A stretch of DNA of 64,000 nucleotides from the NCBI GenBank assembly GCA_963921825.1, contig OY997596.1:16435001-16499000 (forward strand). The letters run 5' to 3'. This DNA is from Erodium maritimum. Lineage: Eukaryota; Streptophyta; Magnoliopsida; Geraniales; Geraniaceae. Each line of letters opens with the position of its first letter. Positions within the stretch are counted from its first letter, which is position 1. Below are positions 11,644 to 24,329 of this stretch, piece after piece. The notes below the pieces were generated by a model. The model was not told the DNA's origin. It made no database searches and saw only the letters and a list, made by a program, of their open reading frames with translations. The translations under genes and the position numbers were made by a program.

Positions 11644-13349
11644 GAACCATGTGACACGTCGAGGAATGACCGTGCCTGGGGCACACACCATTATTGGGTC
11701 CGAAACGATCTCGGTTTGTGACCTGATGGGGCACAAAACAATGCTCTTTCTTTTGCTCCAAAAACCTCGATTTCTCTTCGAATCCCTAAGTCCTCCAATA
11801 AAGGGACCAACTGCACAAAATGGAAAAGAAGGGCATCAAATCACACTAACTTAGGGCTGAAAAGCTTAAGATATGAGTTTAAAAACATGAAAAACCGATG
11901 CATTTTGCGTCCACACAAGAAGACACTCTTCGAATGCCCGACCGTCCCTCCATGATCATACAAAATTCTACGCAATTGTAGATGTGGAAGTTGCGAAGCA
12001 AGTGATTCGGACGACTCGCCATCAGGGTCCATATTAGAAGTGGAGGCGTGAGCCCGCTTCCCCTTCCGTAAGAATGGAATCCAAAGCGCCGTTTTTCTCT
12101 TCTGGCAATCTGCTATTTAAATTCGGGATCCCAGACGACAACCCAACATCTCTTACAGATCCACAGAAGCACGGGATACTTTTGTAAGCCGTACATCAAC
12201 TTGTATCGAGAAGGATCCCGTGCCGCTGTGTTTATGCAAATCCCACCCTTTTTCTTGTGATAATCATCTGATTCCCTTTGCTGTTGGTGGGTCCGACGTG
12301 GAATGATAGAATGTAGGCCATGGCGGCTAAATGAAGAAAGATGAGCGATACTTTAAGGATAATGGGAAGGAAGATGCGGAAAGAGTGTTAACGGTAAGAG
12401 AGGTGACGCATGGTTGACTTGGTGGTGAAGGTTAAGGAGAGGTTTGGTTGGCTTGGCGGGGAGAGTGCTCACAGAGTCACAATGAGAGAAGCGAAGCGAA
12501 GACAACCGTCTAAATGAATTTAATGATGAAGGGTAATTAAATGATATTTTCCCGGTAATAATCCGATTCTCCTCCCACAAAAAAGGTTAAAATTCGATTG
12601 TTTTGATAAGGTCAACTTGAAACCAAAAAAATAAAAAAAAGTATAGTGTTGGAACACAAGACTTGTGTAAAGTCTTTTACCTTATACGTGTGTGGTGTGC
12701 CTCAATACGCCAGCCGTGCCCCTGTCGTCGATATCTCATTGACTAGATGTGGAGTCTTTGCTCCATATACAGTACGTGCTTGAATCATCATTGACGTCAA
12801 CAACTCATTGAATATGACACACAAAGACTACTTCAAACATTAGTCAATGTATCATAAACACATTCATATCACCTTCTATCCACTCCTCCAATACATAATA
12901 AGCTCTTTGACACACATTCAATATGATTATGAATTTAATTCTATTTAAGATTAAAATGTTTAACCAAGAAATTAAATTGAAGAAAAATATGAATTTTTAG
13001 TAATACATATGATGGAAGAAGGTAGAAACGAGTAGAGTAGATATTGACATTGACAAGGCCACTCACTCATACTAATCAAAGTCACATGTTATGACTAAGC
13101 CAACATTAATCTAAGAGTGACAAAAAAATAAAGAAAATCGACAATAATGGACCCATCTCAGTCTTGATGGACCCATCAACTTAAACCAAACGTCAACCAC
13201 CATCACTGCGGATCAATAAATCCTCCTTCTTCTCGACCCTCTCTGCTCACACAAATCACAAATCAGAACCTCTATATCCATATCCATATCCATCTTGTTA
13301 CAGAGAAATTAAATTAAAGGGTTATATATCGACTAGACATATATAGTAG
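11644..13349. other. intergenic region upstream of MLO gene 1
   Basis: The first 200 bases continue the repeat interrupted by the chromovirus. A 63-codon minus-strand frame at 11841-12032 and a 75-codon one at 12353-12580 have no recognisable domain. From about 12600 the sequence is AT-rich, with a pyrimidine-rich stretch just before the MLO start, where the promoter and 5' UTR should lie. I could not fix a TATA box. Confidence 0.4.
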
Positions 13350-13487
13350 ATGGCCGAGGCGACATCCGAGGAAAGGCTGCTCGATCACACGTCCACATGG
13401 GCAGTCGCAGCTGTTGCCGCAGTTATCATCCTAGTTTCTCTCGCCTTGGAGAAGATCATTTACAAACTCGGAAAAGTATACCCCTTC

Positions 13488-13541
<54 letters not shown>

Positions 13542-16500
13542 TATATATATATATATATATCTTATATCATCTCATCTTTTTTTGTTGTTGTAATTTTAGT
13601 TTTGTACTTCAGCTTTTGAGACACTGTTCTCAAATAAATAGTTAGTTGAAAGCTTAATTATAATTATTTTTACATGATTTTACAAACCCGTTCATGTGAG
13701 CGGGGTTCGAACTCTGTTCAAAAGCTGTTATCTCTGACGTTACATTAGAAGTTTAAGTGGATAGTTGAAAATCCAATTATAAACTAACCTTGAAATATGA
13801 CCGACTTTGATAGATAATAGGAGAAACCATGGTTTCTAACCTATTTTAAGCTTTGTTTTTGTTATCCTAACCTACGTTTACCTTTCGTTGCATTTCCCAA
13901 CTATAACTTTTACATTTTTTATATGGACTATCATTTTTCGTTAAAATAAAAAATGACGTTAGTTTTGGATGAGAAAAGACAGAAATGCCATCAACAAAAA
14001 TCAATAGCCTGAAGTTGGTCTTAACCTTTTTTTTGCACTTCCCAACTGTGACCTTTCTATATTTTGCACGTAATAACATTTTTTTGCTGATAGCATTTTG
14101 GACTTTTCCCATCCAAAATTGACGTCCTTATTAATTTTGACGACAAATGATAGTCCGTGCAAAAAATACAAATGTCATAGTTGGGAAGTGCAACAAAAGG
14201 TAAACACATGTTAGGATCGCGAAAACAAAACTCAAAGTAGGTTAAGAACCATGGTTCCCCTTAGATAATATTATTTTCATTAATAACATGTATTCTCCAA
14301 TGTACTGATTTCAGCTTTGTGAATTTTTATGTTGTTCTGATCCAGTGGTTCACTGATACACAAAAGAATGCTCTATTTGAAGCTCTAGAGAGGGTCAAGA
14401 TTGGTAAGACAATAAAATGCTTTTGTTCCCAAGCAATTAAATTCGATCAATTCAAGTTTTAATTGGTCAATGTTGACTTGCTGCAGAGCTGATGGTCCTT
14501 GGGTTCATTTCACTGCTCCTTACATTTCTGGAAAAATACATTCAGATGATCTGCATCCCCGAAGACGTAGCAAAGTCTTTCATGCCTTGCCATTCCGATG
14601 AACACACTGCTCATAGACACTTAGCTGAGAACCCAGAGCATCACAAATGCAACCATGTAAATAACTTTCTCATTTGTGTCATTTTCTTTTATTTATGTCA
14701 ATACACACAAAAGGTCACATATATACACTGCCTGCGATCAAACAACAGGGTAAGGTTTCGTTAATATCATCTGAAGGGTTGCATGACCTGCACATTCTTT
14801 TGTTCTTCTTGGGGGTCTCTCATGTCTTATACAGCGCTCTCACTATGATCCTTGGAAGATTAAAGGTATGCTCCCTTATTCCTTTGCTAATTTGACTTTC
14901 TAAAATGCTAAACATTTGAGTAACTTTATGCAGATTCGTCGCTGGAAGGTGTGGGAGCAACAGGCTGCGGCTCCCGTTTCTGAATTTTCTGATGGTATTT
15001 TGTACTAACTAAAACCTTAATCTGATAGTTGAAGACCCAATAATAATTTTTAGGGTTAATTGTCAAAAATACCTAAAGTTTTGTCCACCGAATTCTATTA
15101 GAAAAACGTAACAGCGAAAAAATGTGATGAATGTTCAGAATGAATGGTCTAGGTAGTTTTTTGCGGACTCAATTGATTTGTGGGAAATACATAATGCATT
15201 GTAAAGTTGTGTGGACAATTCATAATGCATTCTATAGTTGTGTGAGCTATACTTTAGGGTAGTTTTTGACAATTAACCTGTTACGTTTTTCAAACAGAAG
15301 TCTGTAGACAAAACTTTAGTGTAGCCTAGAAGCATGGACAAAACTTTAGGTAGTTTTTCATTTGTGGACAATACTTTAGAGTAGTTTTTGACAATTAACC
15401 CTGTTTTTTATTTTCTAACGTGAACTGAATGTGTAAAATCCTGGAATGTGCAGATCCTGCTAGGTTTAGGCTTGCTCATGAGACGTCTTTTGTGCGAGCG
15501 CATACCAGCTTTTGGACAAGGATTCCTGTATTTTTCTACGTGGTAACGAATATGTAACTGATACAAGTTCTTATATAGTATTATTGTTTTGAATATGTCA
15601 CGTATTTATCTACTGAGACATATACTAAACTTGTTGGAAATGTTGCAGGGATGCTTCTTTCGACAGTTCTTCAGGTCTGTCAGTAAGTCTGACTACGTGA
15701 CATTGCGAAACGGGTTCATAAATGTGAGTTCATAATCACATTATCAATTACAAAGTGTTTCATAATCATGAATCTATGTATTATGTACTGACAGGAACAT
15801 TTAGCCCCCGGAAGCAAATTTAACTTCCAAAAGTACATCCAAAGATCATTAGAGGACGACTTCAAGTTACTCGTTGAAGTAAGGTGCGTATTATTGTCAA
15901 TTTCATTTTTCAAGCTTATGAATGTGTGCTAAATTTGATTCTCCCTTTTGACAGCTTGTTTTTGTGGGCATCGTTTGTGTTCTTCCTATTTCTCAACGTT
16001 TACGGTAACAAAAATTAACATTTTCCATAGAGATTTATATTGAGCTAATACATATGTCTGAAATTTGATCATGTGTAATTTGCAGGCTGGAGAACATTAT
16101 ACTGGACAACCGCAATCCCGCCCCTTGTAAGAATTTGATTTTATACTTCATGCACATGTTACATTTTTCAATGAGACAATAGTTTGATGCGTGGTTTTGG
16201 ATTGCAGATAATCTTAGCCATCGGAACAGAACTTCAGAGCATTTTAACGAAAATGGCTGTTGAAATTAAGGAGAGACACGCCGTGGTTCAGGGGATTCCT
16301 CTTGTGCGTGGCTCGGACAAGTACTTCTGGTTCGGTCGCCCTCAGCTTGTTCTTCATTTTATCCATTTCTCTCTTTTCACGGTACACAATTGTACATTAC
16401 ACTCAACTCTTCCTTGCAAAAACTAACTTCATATCTTCCTAATTGGGTCCTGATTATGTTTCTTTTGGTTCTTGAACTCTTGCAGAGTGTATATCAAATA

Positions 16501-17218
16501 GCATATTTCTTCTGGAATTGGGTAATGCATTTGTGAATTGTGATCTTGATTAACTTATACACTTAACATTGGCGTGCAACGAGCGAGGCTAATAATAGTG
16601 AGTCATAATTTTTTATTTGATTGCAGTACTCGTTCGGGTTACATTCTTGCATAGGTTCTGGTTACATCCTCGTAATAGTTAAGGTTTCAGCCGGGTAAGA
16701 AGTCTGAACTCTTATGTTCTCCTCTCTCTTAGTATTACCATGATTGAGTAGCTGATTGTCTTGTATGTTGGGTGATTTTCAGGATTTTGACTATATGTGT
16801 ATGCAGCTACATTACACTTCCTTTATATGCCCTCGTTACGCAGGTAACGATTTTATGTCACATGAAAACTTGAGCAAGGTTATTGTCTTAGGATGATTGT
16901 AGTAACGGAGAGTTTGCTTTGCAGATGGGAACGAGGATGAAGAAATCTATATTCGATGAACAAACGTCGAAAGCGATAAAGAACTGGAGAAAGGTAGCAG
17001 CGCAACATAAGAAGGAAGGGAAGATGGCAAGTAGGACTCTGGGAGGAAAAGGCAGGACAGCTCCGGCTCCTGTTAACACTCTGCACGGTTACCGAACCGC
17101 CGGACAGGACAGAGAGCAAGAGATGTTTGATATTGAAACTGAACCGTTGACACCATCTCCAGTTCAAGTGAGAGTTGATCCCATTCAAGAACACCCTGGT
17201 GCTGGCTGGCTTAAGTAA
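13350..17218 (+). CDS. MLO-family seven-transmembrane protein (MLO gene 1)
   Basis: Fifteen coding exons with GT-AG borders give 502 residues: 13350-13475, 14346-14403, 14487-14656, 14749-14865, 14934-14994, 15454-15542, 15649-15723, 15795-15883, 15955-16004, 16086-16126, 16208-16381, 16486-16521, 16627-16694, 16783-16843, 16925-17218. Seen: an N-terminal TPTW-like start (STWAVAA) before membrane helix 1, the [10 protein letters not shown] helix, [23 protein letters not shown], the [17 protein letters not shown] signature, and a C-terminal calmodulin-binding helix around [15 protein letters not shown] proteins are plasma-membrane proteins with an outside N-terminus. Recent work treats them as calcium channels; some clades act in pollen tube or root growth and one clade in powdery mildew susceptibility. 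The frame is open, so I expect function. Exon 3 is 45 bases shorter than in MLO gene 2. Introns 1 and 5 hold MITE-like insertions. The exact clade is inference (clade III-like). Confidence 0.93.
13492..13562. repeat. TA microsatellite in intron 1 of MLO gene 1
   Basis: A long run of TA dinucleotides, twice broken by a TC, begins 16 bases after the exon 1 donor. It is likely length-variable between individuals. Confidence 0.95.
13820..14261. mobile_element. MULE-type MITE in MLO intron 1
   Basis: A 442-bp element flanked by a perfect 9-base duplication TAGATAATA (13811-13819 and 14262-14270), the size typical of Mutator-like elements. The ends are inverted repeats: GGAGAAACCATGG on the left and its near-complement on the right. 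Inverted similarity extends inward for most of 190 bases, including CCTAACCTACGTTTACCTTT against its partner near 14200. There is no coding capacity, so it is non-autonomous. Confidence 0.85.
15052..15401. mobile_element. MITE-like inverted repeat in MLO intron 5
   Basis: The stretch begins AGGGTTAATTGTCAAAAA and ends with its inverted complement (TTTTTGACAATTAACCCT). A second internal copy of the right end lies at about 15260-15285. Repeated ACAAAACTTTAG/AAAGTTTTGT motifs fill the middle. I could not define a target duplication with confidence, so the superfamily is open. Confidence 0.65.
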
Positions 17219-17473
17219 TTAGCTGGTTGCTTGTGCTGTGCTGCAAGTAATTTGTGTTTTGCTAGTCAAATGTGATACCTTTCCGTTTTGTTGTATACGG
17301 GTGTGTATTGATTTGTTTCAAGGTTTTTGAATTTATTTTATCTTGTTGTGAATATAATTATGAAGTCAAATGAACTTTTTATTGTTCAGGGAGGGAGTAT
17401 GTTACTAGATCTTTTGGGTTCATACTTCTTTATTTGTTATCTGTTGGATTAAAATCTTTTTGGTGGACATACT

Positions 17474-17517
<44 letters not shown>

Positions 17518-17518
17518 G
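17219..17518. other. 3' flank of MLO gene 1
   Basis: Probable 3' UTR and downstream sequence. There is no clear AATAAA, but several AT-rich positions could serve as poly(A) signals. The stretch ends in ATAC and AT microsatellites. I see no gene in it. Confidence 0.5.
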
Positions 17519-17848
17519 GGTAGCTATCCAGTAAAAACCACCCTTATTGTGCAAACTACGAACTCACCAGGTGTTGACACGTGGCGCGCACAGTGCTGAT
17601 AGTTTGCGCAGCACGGTGCTAATAGTTTGGGACTATTAGCACTGTGCGCCCAAACTATTAGCACTCTGCGCGCCACGTGTCAGCGCCTGGTGAGTTCGTA
17701 GTTTGCACAATAAGGTGCGGTGTTTTATATATATATTTTCCACGTGTCAGCATCTGGTGCGCTCTGCTGACATCACTTTGGGGGGATCCTGTGGCTCTCA
17801 TGGGTTCGTAGTTTGCACAATAAGGGGGGTTTGTACCTGATACCAATC

Positions 17849-17851
<3 letters not shown>
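17519..17851. mobile_element. foldback (inverted-repeat) element
   Basis: The two ends share an inverted CTTATTGTGCAAACTACGAA block with flanking similarity. A further inverted pair of about 80 bases sits at about 17545-17715, centred near 17635. It contains palindromic CACGTG/ACGTGT motifs and CAAACTATTAGCAC repeats. The element lies between AT microsatellites, so a target duplication cannot be read. There is no coding capacity. It is a MITE or foldback element of unresolved superfamily. Confidence 0.7.
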
Positions 17852-17884
<33 letters not shown>

Positions 17885-18631
17885 TTTGATCAGCAAATTT
17901 TTGTTTTTATTAAAACCTAGCTTTCGAAATGAAAGCCAAGGTCAAGGGATTAACCCTCCAAAACTATTACAAACCAACATTTCTAACAAAAACCTCAACC
18001 GGTGACTTGTGTCACAAGTTTCCCAACTAATTTTTGAAATTGAACTAACCTTTTACCCCCCAAATTACAACAGTGTTGAAGAACCCTAACCACAATTCTG
18101 CTCGAGCTGAATTCCTTACACCCCTTCCCCTAAAAACAAAAGTGATGCCAACTTGTTGCAATTCCTTACCAAAACCTGCAATTAGTTAATCCTTCCACCA
18201 TTTTGCATCTAACCCTTTCAACTTCTTCCCCTAAAATCAAAACAAAAGCCTTTTTGTTGAAACCCTAACTAACATCTGCAATTCATAAACTTCCATCTTT
18301 CTGCAGAATGTGCCCCAAACCTCGAAATGTCAGTGTTCCTTTTACTGTCTGAACTTGTCTGCAGTCTCTAGGAAGTAAGCAAGATCAGACACAAATCTGC
18401 AGAAGTACCTGTGAAGGAAAATAAACAAACCAAGTACTAATCTAAACCACTCCTCACAACCTAAAATGATGATTGACTACCCTCACACTGACCTAAAAAT
18501 GTAACAATCTCCCACACTCAGAAAAGCAGAGTTGCCAAAATGATCCCAGAGATGAAATTTCTCACACCACTCCCCCAAACCCTCCCAACCCTTCCCAATC
18601 CCCCCAAGATGTTCCTCAGCCTGTAACCAAA

Positions 18632-21600
18632 CTACTTCAAATTCCTTCTTCCACACAACTGTGGAGATGTGATCCAGGACAAAAATGAAAAGGAATGATC
18701 CTCTTTAAATCTGGCCCACAAAATAAGAAATGAATCACTTTGAATGGCTTGTGGTACCTCTTGTGGATGATCAAAAGTGTTTTTAAATACTAGTTTGTTC
18801 CTGCATAACCAGATTCTCCAAAGCACTACGGAGAAAAGCATGTTCCACTGTGGTGTCTTCTTCTTCCCCCCTAATTGGTTCCAAGCAATAAACCAATCAT
18901 TTATAGTATCACAGCAAGCTGTTTTGATTCCCCACCAATTCAAACATAAACACCAAATGTTCCAGGCCACTGGAAACCCAATAAAGAGATGATCTATCTC
19001 TTCTTCCTCTTGACAGAAGCTACACCAAATGTTAGTATGATAGATACCCCTACTCAATAAGAAGCATTTTGTGGGGATAGCTTGCATACACATTAGCCAA
19101 GCAAATGCAGCTATTTTAGAAGGGATAATAGGAGACCATAACAAGGTTGGCCAGTTTAAATTGTGATCATATTCCTCATCCAACAACTGATACATCTTCC
19201 TTACTGAAAAGCCCTTCATATCTACCTTCCAAGAGACTCTATCCTCCCCAACCATTAAGTTAGGAGCATTATCTAACAATTGTGATAGTAATTCCAGTTG
19301 GTCAAGCTCCCACCCTCTTAGATCCCTTTTGAATAATAGTAACCAATCTTCTACTTCCCAACAATTAGCTACCATCTTCTTCTTCTGCAAACTAAGATGG
19401 TATAGCCTCTGAAATAAAAATTTGAGTGGGATCTCAGTTAACCAAATATCCTCCCAGAAGTAAATGGAATTCCCAGACACCACTGTCCACTGTAGTCCTT
19501 CTGCTCCAAAAGCATTGGCAAACTTAGGAATTGATAATAAAGTTTCAATATGTCTAGGAAAGCCTTGTCTACTATAGAGTAGGAATTTTGATAAGTCCCA
19601 TGACTGTGGATCCCATCCATATTTTGAACAAAGTAAATTCTTCCACAAGGAATCAGTTTCAAGAGCAAATCTCCACCACCACCTTGCTAACAAAGCCATG
19701 TTCATAATCTTCAAGCTTTTGATTCCCAAACCCCCACTCCTTTTAGGCCTGCATACCATATTCCATCTTACTTTGTGAAGTCCCTTCCTAGTTAAATTCC
19801 TATTCCAAAGAAACCTTTTTTTGCCACTTTTCAATCTCTAGGATCACTCCTTTTGGTGCTTTATAAAGTGACATATAATATAGGGGTAATGAACTGAGAG
19901 TTGATTTGATCAATTGGATTCTGCCCCCAAAAGATTTGGCCTTGGACTGCCATAAATTTAGCTTGGCTTTGAACTTTCTGATCACAGGTTCCCAAGTCTT
20001 TTTCCTCCTTGGATTAGCTCCCAACTGAAACACTAGATACTCAAAGGGTAATTGTATTAAGCTGCACCCCAAGATCCTTGTTATGTCTTCTCCAATAACA
20101 GTAGTAGGATTTAAAACTAAGACCTTTGATTTTTGATAATTAATTCTCAATCATGTTGCCTGTTGTAACCAGCTTAATGTATGCTTCAAGTTGATTGCTT
20201 GCTGTCTCCCAGCTTTAATGAAAATCAAAGTGTCATCATCAAATTGAAGGTGGAAGATCTCAGGCCCATTTTCACTGCACTTTACCCCTGCAAACATTCC
20301 TTCAGAGCACCCTTTAACCATTAATTGATGCAGACTTTCAGTAATAAGAGCAAATAGCAATGGAGAAAGAGAGCAACCTTGTTTTAAACCCCTTTGTAAG
20401 TGAAAATCCCCTGAAGGAGATCCATTAATTAGCACAGATGACCAAGCTTTTACACATTCAGTGATCCATGATCTCCACACAATGCCAAACCCCATAATTT
20501 TCAGTAGATAAATCAGAGCCTCCCAATCTATGTGATCATATGCTTTTTCAAAGTCTATTTTGAATACAATAACACCCTGGCCAGATTGCTTTATAAACTG
20601 AATGAGTTCTGAAGCTATTAAAAATCCATCTAGGATTTGCCTTCCTGGTATAAAACCTGTCTGAACATCATGAACTAAATAATTCATATGTGGCTTCAAC
20701 CTTACTGCAAGAACCTTTGAAATGATTTTATAAGAGCTGTGGATCAGGCTAATGGGTCTATAATCATCCCATGTTTGAGGAGTGTTGGTCTTTGGTATCA
20801 GGGTTATGAAAGAGGAATTTAATCCTTTACCTAGCTGACCACATGCATGAAAGTGATGTACCAACTGCATAATATCCCCCTTGATTATGTTCCAACAGGT
20901 TAGATAAAATTTAAGGGTGAATCCATCTAGACCTGGAGCTTTTTCTCCATTACAGGCCTTAATAGCATCTAATACTTCTTCTTCTTATAAGGGAGTTTCC
21001 AAATTTGATGCCTGTAAATGAGATAGAGATAGAAAAGGCAAGGTTGACAAATCTATACTGACCTCTTTTCCTTTCTTGAATCTGTTGGCAAAATGAGTTC
21101 TAGCCAAGTCTTTTATTTCAGCTGGGAACTGATAGGTTCTCCCACCATCTTGAATCAAGGTGATCTTTCTTCTGGTAAAATTAAAATTGGCTATCAGATG
21201 GAAGAATTTGGTACACTTGTCCCCTTCTTTGCTCCACTTGAGTCTGGCTTTCTGGCACCACATCCTTGCTTGTAACTTGAGTTTTTGAATTAACACAGCC
21301 CGACACAAGGCCCTAAGAGACAATTCAACTGGTAATAACCCTTTGGTTTCACTTAAACCATCCCAAATATTGATCCGAGTTCTTAAATCTTCAATATCTT
21401 TGTCTAAGCACCCAAAGGTATTGATGTTCCACCCTCTATAAAAATTTCTCCAGGCTTTTAACTTAAACCAAAGTTTGTAAGAAGGAGAACCATGAACCAG
21501 TAATGTTTCCCAAAATGCTTTAGTATCAGAAAGAAAATTTGGATGTTTAACCCAAACATTGATGAATTTGAAAGGTCTGGCCCCCCAATCTACCACAGGA

Positions 21601-22291
21601 TTACATAAAAGGATAGGCTTGTGGTCAGAGATCCCTCTAGGCAAGCAAGACTGAGAGAGATTAGTAAAAGTTGCAAGTACTTGTGGTTTGACCAAAAATC
21701 TGTCCATCCTTGAGGCACTTGATCTATTGTTGAACGAAGTATATTTTCCACCTGACATTTGTAAATACACCAACCCCAAATTGCTAAGTAAGCTTCTAAA
21801 ATCTCTGAGACTATCCTGTGAACAATGAGCGCCAGCTTTTTCAAAAGGTTCCAAAATTGCATTAAAGTCTCCAGCCACCACAAGATTAGAAGAAAGGCCT
21901 AAGGACTTGAGCTCAATATCTCCCCATAGTAATGATCTTAATGAGACTGAGAAAGGAGCATAGACATTAACTATAGACAGATTATAATCAAGGGGAATGA
22001 ATTTGCCAGACCAATACACAACATGTTCCTCAGCCAATGATGAGTGTTTTTCAAAACCTGAGTGTTCCATATAGTAATAATCCCACCAGAATTCCCACTA
22101 AAAGGTGTATACTTAGCCTCCCAACCATTTTTAAAGCCACAACTATCCAGAAAATAAAAGGGTAACTCCACAAGTTTGGACTCTTGTATCAACACCATTG
22201 TCACCTGTTGCTTGTGACACAAGCTACTGAGAGCTCTTCTCTTTTGTTTAGAAGAAGCTCCCCTCATACTCCATGAGAGGATTCTCATGGA
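18632..22291 (-). pseudogene. LINE ORF2: endonuclease, reverse transcriptase, zinc-binding tail
   Basis: About 1220 codons, near the usual plant L1 ORF2 length. Order on the minus strand: AP-like endonuclease from about 22288 to 21560 (start MRILSWSMRGASS, then NVYAP, VVAGDFNAI, SDHKPILL); reverse transcriptase from about 20990 to 20150 (FITLIPKTN, YRPISLI, GFIPGRQILDG, FDFEKAYDHIDW, GLKQGCSLSPLLF, then QFDDDTLIF where FADD is usual); and the zf-RVT region toward 18632 (WPTLLWSPIIPSKIAAFAWL). The frame is broken by two in-frame stops (near 20985 and 20151) and by frameshifts near 22050 and 19830. The A-to-D change in the catalytic box would also be unusual for an active enzyme. It cannot make a working protein. 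Confidence 0.9.
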
Positions 22292-24329
22292 GTAAAGAGT
22301 CTCTGAGTAATAGGAGTATGAATCACAGAGTTTTCCCTCTCTTCATCATTCTCCTCAAGATCACAAAAATCATCCTCTGAATCTCCTTCCAAGTCCACTA
22401 CTTGATTATTTTCAAAGTCCAAGCTATCAAACCGAGCAACCACTAAATCCTCCTCTATATAAGCTTTGAGACCAAGGGCTTGACAATAGTTCCAAGTACC
22501 TTCTCCACCAGGTTTAAAACTCTGCAGATCCCTTTTTTTCTTTAGCTTTTGCAGCAGACTGAAATGGTTTTGGTGTTGGTAGTTTTGTTCTTGATCTTGT
22601 ATTGTAGGTTGCAATAGTGTTTGTGCATTTTTCTTACCAGTGAGGCCCTTCTTATCAGCTAAGCAAGTAGAGTTAGTTTGCAACTCAGAATTTGAAACCC
22701 TAATTCCCTCCAAAACCGAATTAAAATGCCTAACAGGCTGTTCCATGGGACCCATAGGAGAAAGAGTATGTTGGATCACATTAATGTGTTCAACTCCCAA
22801 AACTTCCTTTTGTCCTTGCTGAAGTTCAGTTGTCCCATCTGTAGTTTCCAATTGTTGCTTCACTGTTTCATCTATTACACTCACCGGAACAGTAGCTTCC
22901 TTTTCTGAATTTTCCTCCCCAAATGTATCAGGTGCAATAAGTGCATCCTTAAATGAACCAGAAGACAAAGGTTGCTGTGATTGCAGAGAGTTTATCCCAT
23001 TGACAATGGGAGTTAAGGAAGGAAATCCGATTCTTGTACCCCCAATGATTGTCTACCAACCTCTCCTAACAACATATTCCCCTCCTCCAATATAATGGTA
23101 TCACCAACCTCAGAATCTTCCAATAAATTCCCATGACTAAGGAGAATAGTATTGTCTCCTCCTTGTGCCTCCTTTTGGACTTGTTGAGTTAAAGTGTTGG
23201 GTACTCCAGTATCTAATGTGTCCCCAAGGTTGCTGGATAAACCATCATTTGTGTTCTGAGTATCAGCATCAGATTCAGTAGAAGTGGTGATCACAATAGG
23301 TTTTGGATGAACAAAAGGCAGAGATGAGCTTTCCACCGAGCTGACCATGACATTGTAAGTCTTGTCTTCTAGAATTAACCCAGTCTCCATGTATACCTTC
23401 AGATAATCCAGGGAATGAATCAAAACAAAAGCCACATCCAATACATGACCAACGAGTGAGGTCGGATGAACTGTTACAAAGGAACCCAAATCCTTGGTTA
23501 TTGCCTCAAATGTCTCAGTACACCAACCCAGTATTGGCACACCATGGATAGCCACCCAAGTGAAATTCCCTCCATCTTTGCAGAGTTTGCATTTGTCATC
23601 TATAATGGTCATCCAAAACTGAAGCCAAGTTGTTTCATCTTTCAATGCCTCCTTTTCTACTTGTTCATCAGGAAAATAAACCAGTACCACCCTATTCCCC
23701 AATGACTTGATGACAATCTCCAACTCCCTCTCAGCTTTAAAGTCCTCCATAATAGCTTCAACAGAAAAATTCTTGTGCAATAATGCTAGATAACCTCTTT
23801 CAATTAGCTTTCTCTTGTCTTCTACCACTGTGCCAATGGGAAAGATCCGAGACTCTTCTTCATTTGCCTGAAAATTGTCTTGATCTTTTCTTTTCCAATG
23901 GTGCAAAGTGTTTCTTCCTCCGCTTACAGCTCTTTTGTCCCAAGCTTTGACCACAAATAACCTATAACCTTTTAGAACATATCCATTGAAGATATGTAAT
24001 CCTTTCTGCATTGCTTCAGCTGTGGAGAATGTAATAAAACCAAACCATTTCCCCCTCAAGTTTGGGTTGGATGGAGTCTCCACCTTGCTAATCTCCCCAC
24101 ATTCCTGAAATAGGTTTTGTAGCCAGATTGAGGATGTCCTAGGAGGAAGGTTGTGAACAAAGATTTTGTACTCCCCCATAGCCCCTCTCCTTTCAGAAAT
24201 CTCAACCTCCCTGAGCCATTGTTGTGAAGGAACAATCACTGATTTGAGTCGACCAACTTCTGCCTCCAAACCTAATGGAATTGCTTGCTCAAAACCAGGA
24301 GGAGAACCCGTTGCTGAAGAAGAAGCCAT
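22285..24329 (-). pseudogene. LINE ORF1 with RRM and DUF4283-like region
   Basis: Start ATG at 24329. An RRM spans about residues 50-130 (YKIFVHNLPPRTS as RNP2-like; KWFGFITFSTAEAM as RNP1). It is followed by a DUF4283-like domain around residues 165-320 (WLQFWMTIIDDKCK, WVAIHGVPILGW). The first frame stops at 23013. The C-terminal part continues in another frame from about 22990 to 22285 as an acidic, Q/E-rich tail, so one frameshift near 23020 splits an ORF1 of about 680 residues. In LINEs this protein binds the element RNA. It sits directly upstream of ORF2. Confidence 0.85.

Noticed and set aside
13695-13712. GGTTCGAAC motif like a tRNA or SINE B box in MLO intron 1
   Set aside because: No A box at the right distance, no cloverleaf, and no poly(A)-ended unit around it.
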